From Thermomicrobium roseum DSM 5159 (GTDB lineage: Bacteria > Chloroflexota > Chloroflexia > Thermomicrobiales > Thermomicrobiaceae), in the NCBI RefSeq assembly GCF_000021685.1, contig NC_011959.1, forward strand, positions 1,797,705-1,861,704: DNA of 64,000 nucleotides. The letters are read 5' to 3'. The translations under genes and the position numbers were made by a program. Below the pieces are notes generated by a model. It saw nothing but the letters and a program-made list of their open reading frames with translations. It was not told where the DNA came from and made no database searches. This document shows positions 52,844-60,986 of the stretch, piece after piece. Position 1 is the first letter of the stretch; every line of letters starts with the position of its first letter.

Positions 52844-53764
52844 TCATGCCTCCAGCCGCACGCGAGGATCGAGCCAGCCGTACAGGATGTCGGTCAGGAG
52901 GTTGACCAACACCACCGAGGCCACGATAAGCAGAACGCCGTACTGGACGACCGGGAAGTCGCGCAGTTCGGCGGCTCGAGCCAAGAGTTGGCCCATCCCG
53001 GGCCAAGAAAAGACGGTCTCGGTCACGACCGCTCCCGCGATCGCCACTGCCACCTGCAAGCTGATGACCGTTACCAGGGTCAGCGCAGCATTGCGCCCCA
53101 TGTGGTCGATCAGCACGGTCCGCCAGGGCAAGCCCTTGGCATGGGCAGTGCGAACGTAATCGGCCCGCAGGACTTCGAGCAGAGCCGAGCGCGTGAAGCG
53201 CGTCAGGCTCGCGACGCTGAAGCTGCTCAAGGTGAGCGCCGGCAGCACAAGGCTCGCTGCTCCTTGTTGACCCGACGTCGGAAACCACCCGAGGTGCAGC
53301 GCGAAGAGCAAAATCAGCAGCAGACCGAGGACGAAGTTCGGGATGCCCTGTCCGATCGCCGACAGAGCGACGATCGTGCGATCCAGAAGGCTTCCCGCTC
53401 GCAGCGCTGCCAGTGTGCCGAGCACGGTTCCGGCGCTCAAGGCGATGGCCAGGGCAGCGCTGGCCAGCCGTAACGTACTCGGGATTCGTTCGTGCACGAC
53501 GACAGTCGCTGGGCGCTGATCGCGGAGCGAGCGTCCGAAGTCCCCGCGGGCGAGTTGCTGGAGATAGCGGGTGTACTGCACGGCGAGTGGCTCGTCGATC
53601 CCCCACGCCTGGCGCAACGCGGCCACTGCCTCGCTCGAAGCTTCTGGCCCGAGCAAGGCTTGTGCTGGGTCTCCGGACAGTCGGAGCCCGATGAAGACCA
53701 GCGTGACCACGATCCAGATCGTGATCAGCGCGCGCAGCAATCGGTAGGCGACGTAACGAGCCAT
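52844..53764 (-). CDS. ABC transporter permease, DppB/OppB type
   Basis: A 306-residue permease with the DppB opening RYVAYRLLRALITIWIVVTLVF, the GDFGRSLRDQRPA block and the coupling loop DYVRTAHAKGLPWRTVLIDHMGRN (region). It is the first gene of a B-C-binding protein-phosphodiesterase run. No DppD or DppF ATPase gene follows, which is unusual; shared or distant ATPases must serve it. AAAGGGG precedes the ATG. Confidence 0.92.
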   Translation of the reverse strand: MARYVAYRLLRALITIWIVVTLVFIGLRLSGDPAQALLGPEASSEAVAALRQAWGIDEPLAVQYTRYLQQLARGDFGRSLRDQRPATVVVHERIPSTLRLASAALAIALSAGTVLGTLAALRAGSLLDRTIVALSAIGQGIPNFVLGLLLILLFALHLGWFPTSGQQGAASLVLPALTLSSFSVASLTRFTRSALLEVLRADYVRTAHAKGLPWRTVLIDHMGRNAALTLVTVISLQVAVAIAGAVVTETVFSWPGMGQLLARAAELRDFPVVQYGVLLIVASVVLVNLLTDILYGWLDPRVRLEA

Positions 53765-53894
53765 CGCGCGCCCCTTTCCGGGTCGAGTCTTCTCCTGTAC
53801 GGGCGCTGCACTGTGGCACCGGTGTAAAACGGCTTTGGCATTCTTGTTGCGGAGCGAGGTGTCGTCGCCTCGTGACCGAGCGAGGAGTAGCGCA

Positions 53895-54440
53895 GTGGGG
53901 CAGGTCATCCCGTTCCCGTTTCTCCCGAAGCTGAGCGAAGACCTGCACCGGGCCGGGAAGCGGATCGTGCTGACCAACGGCCATTTCGATCTCCTGCACA
54001 TCGGGCATGTGCGGTATCTCCAGGCCGCACGCAGTTTGGGCGACGTGCTGATCGTTGCGGTCAACGACGATGTCTCGACCCGCAGGCGCAAGGGACGAGC
54101 TCGCCCGCTCGTACCGGAAGCGGAGCGGGCCGAGCTCCTGGCGGCACTGGCCTGTGTGGACTACGTCACGATCTTCCCCGGCGAGACGGCGGAGGAAGTC
54201 GTGCGGCTTGTCCGTCCTCACGTCTACGTCAAAGGCGGCGACTACGGGACCACGGAGGAAGACGCTGCGGCCGGCAAGCAACCGCTTCCCGAGGCCCCGG
54301 TCGTGCGCGCGTTGGGTGGTGAGGTGGTGCTTATCCCCTTGGTCCCGGAACGCTCGACGAGCGCGCTCGTCCGGCGCATTCTCGCGGCCTACGGCTGCGA
54401 GCCGGAGGCAGGAGCCGGCACGAGCGGGGAAACTGGGTGA
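53895..54440 (+). CDS. rfaE2: RfaE2/HldE-C-type nucleotidyltransferase
   Basis: A 181-residue cytidylyltransferase-fold enzyme. TNGHFDLLHIGHVRYL (27-42) holds the HxGH nucleotide motif (H35-x-x-H38), and the late VPERSTSALVRRI matches the ISTS-type motif. VYVKGGDYGTTEED marks the D-beta-D-heptose-1-phosphate adenylyltransferase line (makes ADP-heptose). No kinase half is fused or adjacent. The start is GTG at 53895 with GAGGAG at 7 bp. Other sugar-phosphate or glycerol-phosphate substrates are possible. Confidence 0.8.
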   Translation: MGQVIPFPFLPKLSEDLHRAGKRIVLTNGHFDLLHIGHVRYLQAARSLGDVLIVAVNDDVSTRRRKGRARPLVPEAERAELLAALACVDYVTIFPGETAEEVVRLVRPHVYVKGGDYGTTEEDAAAGKQPLPEAPVVRALGGEVVLIPLVPERSTSALVRRILAAYGCEPEAGAGTSGETG

Positions 54441-54632
54441 GTCCGGCTGCTTGCGCGGCGCATTTCCTCCCGCTCAGGCTGCCCCCGGGTTAGAGCGATC
54501 GCTTTCCGGAAGAGCGGTGAGCCAGACGAGCCAACTGGCGGAGCTTGCCCGGTCAGCTTGCGCTCAGTCCGGCAATCCGTTCCCCACTCGGTACACTCGT
54601 GCTGGCCCGGGTAGGAGCGGGGAGCGTGTGCC

Positions 54633-56267
54633 GTGACACTGGACGAACCCTCCATGGCGAGGAGCGGCGCGCCGACGAGCGAGACGGTCGTGCAGGGGGA
54701 ACGCGCCCGGGTGGCGCGCGCTGCTGGTGTCCTGATGATCGGTGTCGTGCTCAGCCGCGTGCTCGGCCTGGTGCGCGAGCAAGTCACCTCCTACTTTTGG
54801 GGCACGACGGACGCGATCGCGGCCTTCACCATCGCCGACAACGTCCACACCATGCTGTTCGACCTGGTCATCAGCGGAATGCTCCAAGCTGCTCTGGTAC
54901 CGGTTCTGAGTGCCTACGCTGTGTCGGAGCGGCTCGAGGAGTTCCGTCGCATCGTCGGTGCGCTGCTGGTTTGGGTGGCAGTGGTCGTCGGTGCTGTGGT
55001 CGTCCTCGTCGCGATGGCTGCTCCCTGGGTCGTGTGGGGGATGACCGCGCTCGGCGGTGGGGAAGCGGCTCGTGGTGCCGAGACGTTCCAGCTGACCATC
55101 CGGCTCGTCCGGCTCATCGTCCCGGCCGTGTTGCTCCTCGCCTTCTCGACCGTGCTCATGGGAGCGCTCTATGCGCTCCAGCGCTTCACGCAACCGTCGC
55201 TGGCCTTGAGTGTGCGGAACGCCGCGATCGTCGCCTGCGCGCTCCTGCTGGGGCACTCGCTCGGGGTGACGAGCCTCGTCGTCGGCGTGCTGCTCGGCGC
55301 GCTCGGACTTGCAGCGCTGCAACTGTGGGGGCTGCGCGATTGTTTGCCCCGGTTGAACTTGTCGCTCTGGCATCCGGCCATCCGGCAAATCTTCTTGCTC
55401 TATCTGCCGATTTTTCTCGGCCTCTTCGCCAACACGGTCGCTTTGACGGTCGACCGGAACCTGGCCTGGGGAGTGGATCCGCATGCCTTGGGTGCGATGC
55501 GTTATGCGACAGCACTCAATCAGATGATCCTCGGGCTGGTCGCTGCGGCGACCTCGCTGGCCGCGCTGCCGACGCTCTCTCGACACCATGCGAGCGGGAA
55601 CGAGGATGCCTATCAACGCACGCTGGCACTGGGACTCAAGTTCGTGGCGCTCCTCATCTTTCCGACCGTGCTGGGGATGGCCGCGCTCAGCTGGCCGATC
55701 GTCACGCTTCTCTTCCTGCATGGGGCGACCGATCTCGAGGGAGCCCGAGCGATCTGGATCGCCTTGCTCGGGTACCTTCCTGGCACGCTCTTCGCCGCAT
55801 TCGACCAGATCCTGATCTTCGCGGCGTACGCCCGTCGCAATACGCAGACACCGGTTCTCGTCGGCGTTCTCTCGGTCGGGGTCTATTTCCTCGTCGCGCT
55901 GGCGCTCGTGCGCTCGCTCGGCATGCTGGGGCTCGTCTTGGGCAATACGGCGCAATTCGTGGCCCATACGCTCGTCATGTGGTGGGTGTTGCGGCGCTGG
56001 CTGGGTCGGGTGGGGGATGGCACGGTCGCGCGCACGATGCGAGCGAGCGCGCTCGCGGCGACACTGATGGCGCTCGTGGTCGGCAGTCTGGCCATCGTTG
56101 CCAGCCAGTGGCAGGCCCCCGAGGCGAGCGGGGTCGCCTGGCGCTTGCTGGTCGTGGGGGCGAACGTCGTGGTTGGTGCCGCCTGCTATGCCGTCCTCAT
56201 GCGACTCTTCCGCGTGGAGGAGTTCCTCGCTTTGATCCGGCTGGTGCGTGCTCGTTTCGGCAGTTGA
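54633..56267 (+). CDS. murJ: Lipid II flippase MurJ
   Basis: A 544-residue protein with about 14 helices, of the MATE-like MVF family that flips lipid II for peptidoglycan. The first helices contain SRVLGLVREQVTSYFWGTTDAIAAFTIA, the family signature, with conserved Arg residues facing the central cavity (R42, R48 region). AALPTLSRHHASG follows helix 8. The start is GTG at 54633, preceded by GGGGAG at 8 bp. TACACT at 54592-54597 is a possible -10. It lies 192 bp after the rfaE2 gene. Confidence 0.92.
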   Translation: MTLDEPSMARSGAPTSETVVQGERARVARAAGVLMIGVVLSRVLGLVREQVTSYFWGTTDAIAAFTIADNVHTMLFDLVISGMLQAALVPVLSAYAVSERLEEFRRIVGALLVWVAVVVGAVVVLVAMAAPWVVWGMTALGGGEAARGAETFQLTIRLVRLIVPAVLLLAFSTVLMGALYALQRFTQPSLALSVRNAAIVACALLLGHSLGVTSLVVGVLLGALGLAALQLWGLRDCLPRLNLSLWHPAIRQIFLLYLPIFLGLFANTVALTVDRNLAWGVDPHALGAMRYATALNQMILGLVAAATSLAALPTLSRHHASGNEDAYQRTLALGLKFVALLIFPTVLGMAALSWPIVTLLFLHGATDLEGARAIWIALLGYLPGTLFAAFDQILIFAAYARRNTQTPVLVGVLSVGVYFLVALALVRSLGMLGLVLGNTAQFVAHTLVMWWVLRRWLGRVGDGTVARTMRASALAATLMALVVGSLAIVASQWQAPEASGVAWRLLVVGANVVVGAACYAVLMRLFRVEEFLALIRLVRARFGS

Positions 56268-56394
56268 CAGCGCGGCGCTTTTTCGGTTCTCTCCTTGCCG
56301 AGGATTTCCCGCTCTGCTCGCGCGACAGGGTGGTCGTGGAGATGCGGGGGAATCGCTTTTCGCGTCGGTCGTTCAGCCGAAGCAGGGGGGCGTG

Positions 56395-57693
56395 ATGGCC
56401 TACGATCTCGTGGTCCGCAATGCGCGCTTGCGCGATGGGCGGGTGGTCGATCTCGCCGTGGCCGAGGGTCGGATCGTTGCGATCGAGCCGAACCTAGCGG
56501 GCGAGGCTCGGGAGACGATCGATGCTGGTGGGCGGCTCGTCTCGCCACCGCTCATCGAACCGCACTGTCATCTCGATGCGGCGCTTACCGAGGGGCTCGC
56601 TGGCCACAACGAGTCCGGCACGCTGCTCGAAGGGATTCAGCGCTGGGCCCTCACCAAGCCTCAGCTCACCATCGAGGCGGTCAAGGAGCGGGCGCGCCGG
56701 ACGATCGAGTGGTATGCCAGCCAGGGAGCCCTGGTGATCCGCAGCCACGTCGATGTGTGCGATCCCAACTTCGTCGGTTTGCGTGCGCTCCTCGAACTGC
56801 GCGAGGAGGTGCGCGACCTCGTCGATCTGCAGCTGGTCGCCTTTCCGCAGGAGGGGATCCTCTCCTATCCGCGCGGTGCCGAGCTTCTCGAAGAGGCGCT
56901 CCGGCTCGGCTGCGACGTGGTGGGAGCCATCCCGCATTACGAGACGACCCGGGAGATGGGCGTCGAGTCACTGCGCATCGCCTTCGACCTCGCCGAGCGC
57001 TACGACCGGCCGCTCGATGCCCACTGCGACGAGACGGACGACGATCAGTCGCGTTTCGTCGAGGTGATGGCGGCGGAGACGATCCGGCGCGGGATGCAGG
57101 GACGTGTCGTCGCCAGCCATACGACCGCCATGGGCTCGTACAACAACGCCTATGCCTTCAAGCTCTTCGGCTGGCTCAAGCGTGCCGAACTCAGCATCAT
57201 CGCCAACCCTCCGGACAACTCGATCTTGCAGGGGCGCTTCGATACCTATCCCAAGCGTCGTGGACTGACGCGCGTGAAAGAGCTGCTCCAGTTCGGGATC
57301 AACGTCGCGTTCGGGCACGATTCGGTGATGGATCCCTGGTATCCGCTCGGGACAGGGAACATGTTGCATGCCGCCTGGTTGGGCTTGCACCTCGTGCAGC
57401 TCTCGGGCTACGAGGAGATTCCGCTGGTGTGGGATCTGGTGACGACCAACGCCGCACGTGCTTTGGGGATCTTCGATCGCTACGGCCTCGAAGTCGGTAA
57501 GTCGGCCGATTTCGTCATTTTCGATGCGGCAACCGACCGTGATGCGCTCCGCATGCTCGCTCCCGCGCTCTTGTGCGTCAAGCGAGGACGCATCGTGAGC
57601 CGCACGAGCGCACCGCGGGTGGAGGTACGGCGGGGCGAGGAATTCGCTGCCATCCGGTACGAGCGCCCCGGTGAGGGGTTGAACGATCGATGA
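56395..57693 (+). CDS. codA: Cytosine deaminase-like amidohydrolase
   Basis: A 432-residue metal-dependent hydrolase. EPHCHLDAAL gives the first metal pair H57/H59. LDAHCDETDDDQSRF near 205 matches the CodA block with His and Glu. VASHTTAMGSYN gives the next His and FGHDSVMDPW the catalytic Asp. It should deaminate cytosine or isocytosine/creatinine-like rings. ATG at 56395 has GGGGGG 4 bp before; GTG at 56392 is an alternative. Neither a CodB permease nor a pyrimidine operon is adjacent. Confidence 0.88.
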   Translation: MAYDLVVRNARLRDGRVVDLAVAEGRIVAIEPNLAGEARETIDAGGRLVSPPLIEPHCHLDAALTEGLAGHNESGTLLEGIQRWALTKPQLTIEAVKERARRTIEWYASQGALVIRSHVDVCDPNFVGLRALLELREEVRDLVDLQLVAFPQEGILSYPRGAELLEEALRLGCDVVGAIPHYETTREMGVESLRIAFDLAERYDRPLDAHCDETDDDQSRFVEVMAAETIRRGMQGRVVASHTTAMGSYNNAYAFKLFGWLKRAELSIIANPPDNSILQGRFDTYPKRRGLTRVKELLQFGINVAFGHDSVMDPWYPLGTGNMLHAAWLGLHLVQLSGYEEIPLVWDLVTTNAARALGIFDRYGLEVGKSADFVIFDAATDRDALRMLAPALLCVKRGRIVSRTSAPRVEVRRGEEFAAIRYERPGEGLNDR

Positions 57694-57831
57694 GCACGCA
57701 CGTGCCTGTCGTTCTTCTCGAGCTGGCCGTGCCCGACTCCGTTGCCAGGCAGGAGTGGAAACTCCCCCGCGGTGCTTCCAGCTGTGTTACAGTCGAGTTC
57801 GCGAACGATTGTCCAGAGACAGGGACGCGAG

Positions 57832-58401
57832 ATGGCCCGAGAGATCGTCGTACGACACCGCTTCACTGTCGATGACTACCACCGCATGGCCGAGGCGGGG
57901 ATTCTCGCTGAGGATGACCGAGTCGAGTTGATCGAAGGAGAAATCGTCGAGATGAGCCCGATCGGCCGGCGACACCAGGCCTGTCTCGACAAGATGACGG
58001 CGCTTCTCGCGGGCCGGTTGGCAGGGCGCGCGATCGTCCGTATCCAGGGACCAGTGCGGCTGAGTCAGTTTTCCGAGCCACAGCCGGATCTCCTGCTCCT
58101 GCGTCCCCGGGCGGACTACTATGCCTCCGTCGATGCCGGACCGGACGACGTGCTCTTGCTCATCGAGGTCGCGGATGCCTCCTTGGCTTACGACCGCGAG
58201 GTCAAGGCGCCGCTGTACGCGCGGGCAGGGCTCGCTGAGTACTGGATCCTCGACCTCCAGAGCGATCGCCTGCTCGTCTTCCGCGACCCGGATTCCGGAG
58301 CGGGGCGCTACCGCTGTGTCGACTGCCTGGCGCGTGACGAGCGCATCGCTCCGTTGGCCTTCCCTGACCTCGAAATCCTCGTCGCTGACCTCTCGGCTTG
58401 A
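57832..58401 (+). CDS. Uma2 family (DUF820) PD-(D/E)xK nuclease-fold protein
   Basis: A 189-residue member of a family greatly expanded in cyanobacteria and Chloroflexota. It has FTVDDYHRMAEAGIL at the start, DRVELIEGEIVEMSPIG, then QPDLLLL, LLIEVADASLAYDREVKAPLYARAGLAEYWILDL (region), in which Asp, Glu-x-Ala and Lys form the PD-ExK-like site. Biological role is not known. AGGGA lies before the ATG. It converges on the molybdenum hydroxylase gene. Confidence 0.9.
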   Translation: MAREIVVRHRFTVDDYHRMAEAGILAEDDRVELIEGEIVEMSPIGRRHQACLDKMTALLAGRLAGRAIVRIQGPVRLSQFSEPQPDLLLLRPRADYYASVDAGPDDVLLLIEVADASLAYDREVKAPLYARAGLAEYWILDLQSDRLLVFRDPDSGAGRYRCVDCLARDERIAPLAFPDLEILVADLSA

Positions 58402-58440
58402 ACTGCCGCGTGGCGGCACGTCGTCGCGGTTCCGGCGAGG

Positions 58441-58482
58441 AAAAGCAAGACCGGCAGCACCTACCGGTGGGTGCTGCCGGTC
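58441..58482 (-). terminator. Terminator of the first CoxL-like gene
   Basis: Perfect 12-bp stem GACCGGCAGCAC / GTGCTGCCGGTC (58449-58460 with 58471-58482), 10-base loop. On the minus strand it is followed by TTGCTTTTCC. It may also serve the convergent Uma2 gene, although no U-run follows on that side. Confidence 0.75.
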
Positions 58483-58500
58483 GGTCATCGCGTTCATCGG

Positions 58501-60828
58501 TCAGGCTTGCTTGGCCCGTTGGATCGCTTGCCAGATCTTCTGCGGGGTGAGCGGGATGTCGAGGTGCTCGATCCCGAAGGGAGCTAGGGCATCCATGACC
58601 GCGTTGGCGATGGTCGGGGTGGAACCGATCGTCGCCGCCTCACCGATCCCCTTGGCACCGAGCGGGTTGAGCGGAGTTGGCGTCTCGGTGTGGTCGGTGG
58701 TGAAGGAAAGCAACATCGCCGCCTTGGGCATGGCGTAGTCCATGAGCGTGCCGGTGAGGAGCTGGCCGTTCTCGTCGTAGCGGACCTCTTCCCAGAGGGC
58801 CTGGGCGATCCCCTGGGCCAAGCCACCGTGCACCTGGCCCTCGACGAGGAGCGGGTTGATGCGGGGGCCACAGTCATCGACCGAGTAGTACTCGAGGATC
58901 TCAACCTCGCCTGTCTCGGGGAAGACTTCGACCACTGCCACATGCGTCCCGAAGGGGAAGACCTCGTCAGGGGGTGCAAAGAAGTCGGTCGCGACCAGCC
59001 CTGGTTCCATCCCCTCCGGGAGATTACCGCCATAGGCCGCCTGGGCGATCTCGGCCAGCGTGACGGCGCGGTCAGGAGCACCCTTGACGCGCCATTTCCC
59101 GTCGACGAATTCGATGTCCTCTGCCGCCGCTTCGAGCAGGTGCGCGGCGATCTGCGTGGCCTTCTCCTTGATGCGGTCGATGGCCATGAGGACCGCGCCG
59201 CCGCCGACGACCAGGCTGCGGCTCCCCATCGTGCCATGCCCCTCGGGGACGCTTTGCGTATCACCGTGCAGCACGACGATCTGGTCGAAATCGGCTCCGA
59301 GGCGATCGGCGACGAGCTGGGCCAGTGCCGTCTCCAGCCCCTGACCGTGCGGCGAGGTACCGGTATAGACGGTGACCGCGCCGCTCGGCTCGACGCGGAC
59401 GACTGCGCTCTCGTAGGGGCCGAAGCCGCAGATCTCCACGTAGCTGGCGAGACCAACCCCGACGAAGCGACCCTGCTGGCGGAGTTCCTGCTGCTTCTGG
59501 CGCCACTCGTGATATCTCGAGATCTCGAGAGCCTTGTCGAGTGCTTTGGCGTAGTCGCCCGTATCGTACTTCTCACCGGCTGCAGTCGTGTAGGGGAACT
59601 TCTCTGGTGGGATGTAGTTCAGGCGCCGGACCTCAGCGGGATCCTTGCCGAGCTTGCGGGCCAAGAGGTCCATCATCCGTTCGATGTAGTAGGCTGCCTC
59701 GGGTCGACCAGCGCCGCGGTAGGCGCCGACTGCCATCGTGTTGGTGTAGACGCCGTACGCTTTGATATCCACAGCCGGGATGTCGTAGCAGCCGCAGGCC
59801 ATGAGACCGGTCGTCGAGGGGAGATAGAGCCCACGCGGGTAGGCACCGAGATTCTGGACGATGCGGGCACGCAATCCGAGGATGCGTCCCTCAGCATCGG
59901 CGGCGAGTTCGTAGTCCACCACCTGATCGCGGCCGTGGTTGGTGGCCATGAGATGCTCGGAACGTGTCTCGACCCACTTGACCGGGCGATGGAGGTGCAA
60001 GGCCAGCGCGGCGAGAATGAAGTCTTCCTGGTACGCGCCGATCTTGACTCCGAAGCCGCCCCCGACTTCCGGAGCGATGATGCGAACCTGGCCGTGTGCC
60101 AGCCCGAGCGCCGCCGCGAGCGCGTTCCGGTTCCAGTGCGGTGCCTGGGTGGAACTCCAGACCGTGACGCCTTGCGTCAAGGGGTCAGGGGCCGCGACGA
60201 TGGCGCGCGTCTCCATCGGGATACCGGCCAAACGCTGCTGGCGGAAGCGTTGCCTGACGACGACGTGGGCCTGAGCGAAGGCTGCCTCGATGTCGCCGTG
60301 GACGCGCTCCCAGCGCTCCCCGATGTTGTTGGGGATATTCGGATAGAGTTGCGGAGCGCCGTCCTGCATCGCCACCTCTGGATCGATGATGGCGGGAAGG
60401 GGTTCGTAGTCGACCACGACCGCTTCAGCCGCATCGCGAGCGACTGCCGCTGACGTGGCGACGACGACGGCGATGGGTTGGCCGACATAGAGGGCGCGTT
60501 CGACCGCGATCGGCTCTTCCGGGGGAACCGGGATCCCTTCCGGTTTCTGCTCTTCAGGATGCGGTGCCTCCCCGGGGATGAGTTCTGGCTTCCCCTTGAG
60601 ACGCGCTGCCAGATCGCGACCAGTGAAGACATCGACGACGCCTGGCATAGCCTTGGCGGCGGAGGCGTCGATACCGCGGATCCGGGCGTGTGGATAACTG
60701 CTGCGGACGAAGGCGACGTGCAGCATGCCTGGCAGCTTGAGATCGTCGACGTATTGCGAGGAGCCGGTGATGAGGCGCGGATCCTCCTTGCGCCGCACTC
60801 GCGCACCGACATAATGACTGATGACCAT
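58501..60828 (-). CDS. Molybdopterin-binding large subunit, CoxL form II-like (copy 1)
   Basis: A 775-residue xanthine oxidase-family large subunit. GARVRRKEDPRLITGSSQYVDD (start), GGGFGVKIG near 270, AYRGAGRPEAAY near 366 and GAKGIGEAA near 722 (catalytic Glu) are intact. AYRGAGR is the form II active-site loop; true CO dehydrogenases (form I) have AYRCSFR, so CO oxidation is doubtful and an aldehyde or N-heterocycle is a better guess. No CoxS (2Fe-2S) or CoxM (FAD) gene is adjacent. AGGAG lies 7 bp before the ATG. It lies 158 bp after the paralogue, with a terminator between, so it has its own promoter. Confidence 0.9.
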   Translation of the reverse strand: MVISHYVGARVRRKEDPRLITGSSQYVDDLKLPGMLHVAFVRSSYPHARIRGIDASAAKAMPGVVDVFTGRDLAARLKGKPELIPGEAPHPEEQKPEGIPVPPEEPIAVERALYVGQPIAVVVATSAAVARDAAEAVVVDYEPLPAIIDPEVAMQDGAPQLYPNIPNNIGERWERVHGDIEAAFAQAHVVVRQRFRQQRLAGIPMETRAIVAAPDPLTQGVTVWSSTQAPHWNRNALAAALGLAHGQVRIIAPEVGGGFGVKIGAYQEDFILAALALHLHRPVKWVETRSEHLMATNHGRDQVVDYELAADAEGRILGLRARIVQNLGAYPRGLYLPSTTGLMACGCYDIPAVDIKAYGVYTNTMAVGAYRGAGRPEAAYYIERMMDLLARKLGKDPAEVRRLNYIPPEKFPYTTAAGEKYDTGDYAKALDKALEISRYHEWRQKQQELRQQGRFVGVGLASYVEICGFGPYESAVVRVEPSGAVTVYTGTSPHGQGLETALAQLVADRLGADFDQIVVLHGDTQSVPEGHGTMGSRSLVVGGGAVLMAIDRIKEKATQIAAHLLEAAAEDIEFVDGKWRVKGAPDRAVTLAEIAQAAYGGNLPEGMEPGLVATDFFAPPDEVFPFGTHVAVVEVFPETGEVEILEYYSVDDCGPRINPLLVEGQVHGGLAQGIAQALWEEVRYDENGQLLTGTLMDYAMPKAAMLLSFTTDHTETPTPLNPLGAKGIGEAATIGSTPTIANAVMDALAPFGIEHLDIPLTPQKIWQAIQRAKQA

Positions 60829-60920
60829 GAGACAACTCCTTTCCGTTTTGTACCAACGCGAGGTCCGGTGGCCCTGTCCACAAACTAGCGTGAACGTGTT
60901 TGACACTGTCGTCAAGGGGA

Positions 60921-60960
60921 AAAGGAAAAATCGAGGGCCCCGTGTGTCGTGGGACCCTCG
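60921..60960 (-). terminator. Terminator of the second CoxL-like gene
   Basis: Stem CGAGGG-CCC / GGG-CCCTCG with one mismatch (60932-60960); the minus-strand RNA continues ATTTTTCCTTTT (60930-60919), a good U-run. It separates the two tandem paralogues. Confidence 0.8.
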
Positions 60961-60986
60961 AAGGCATCTTTCTCGTGAACGATGTG

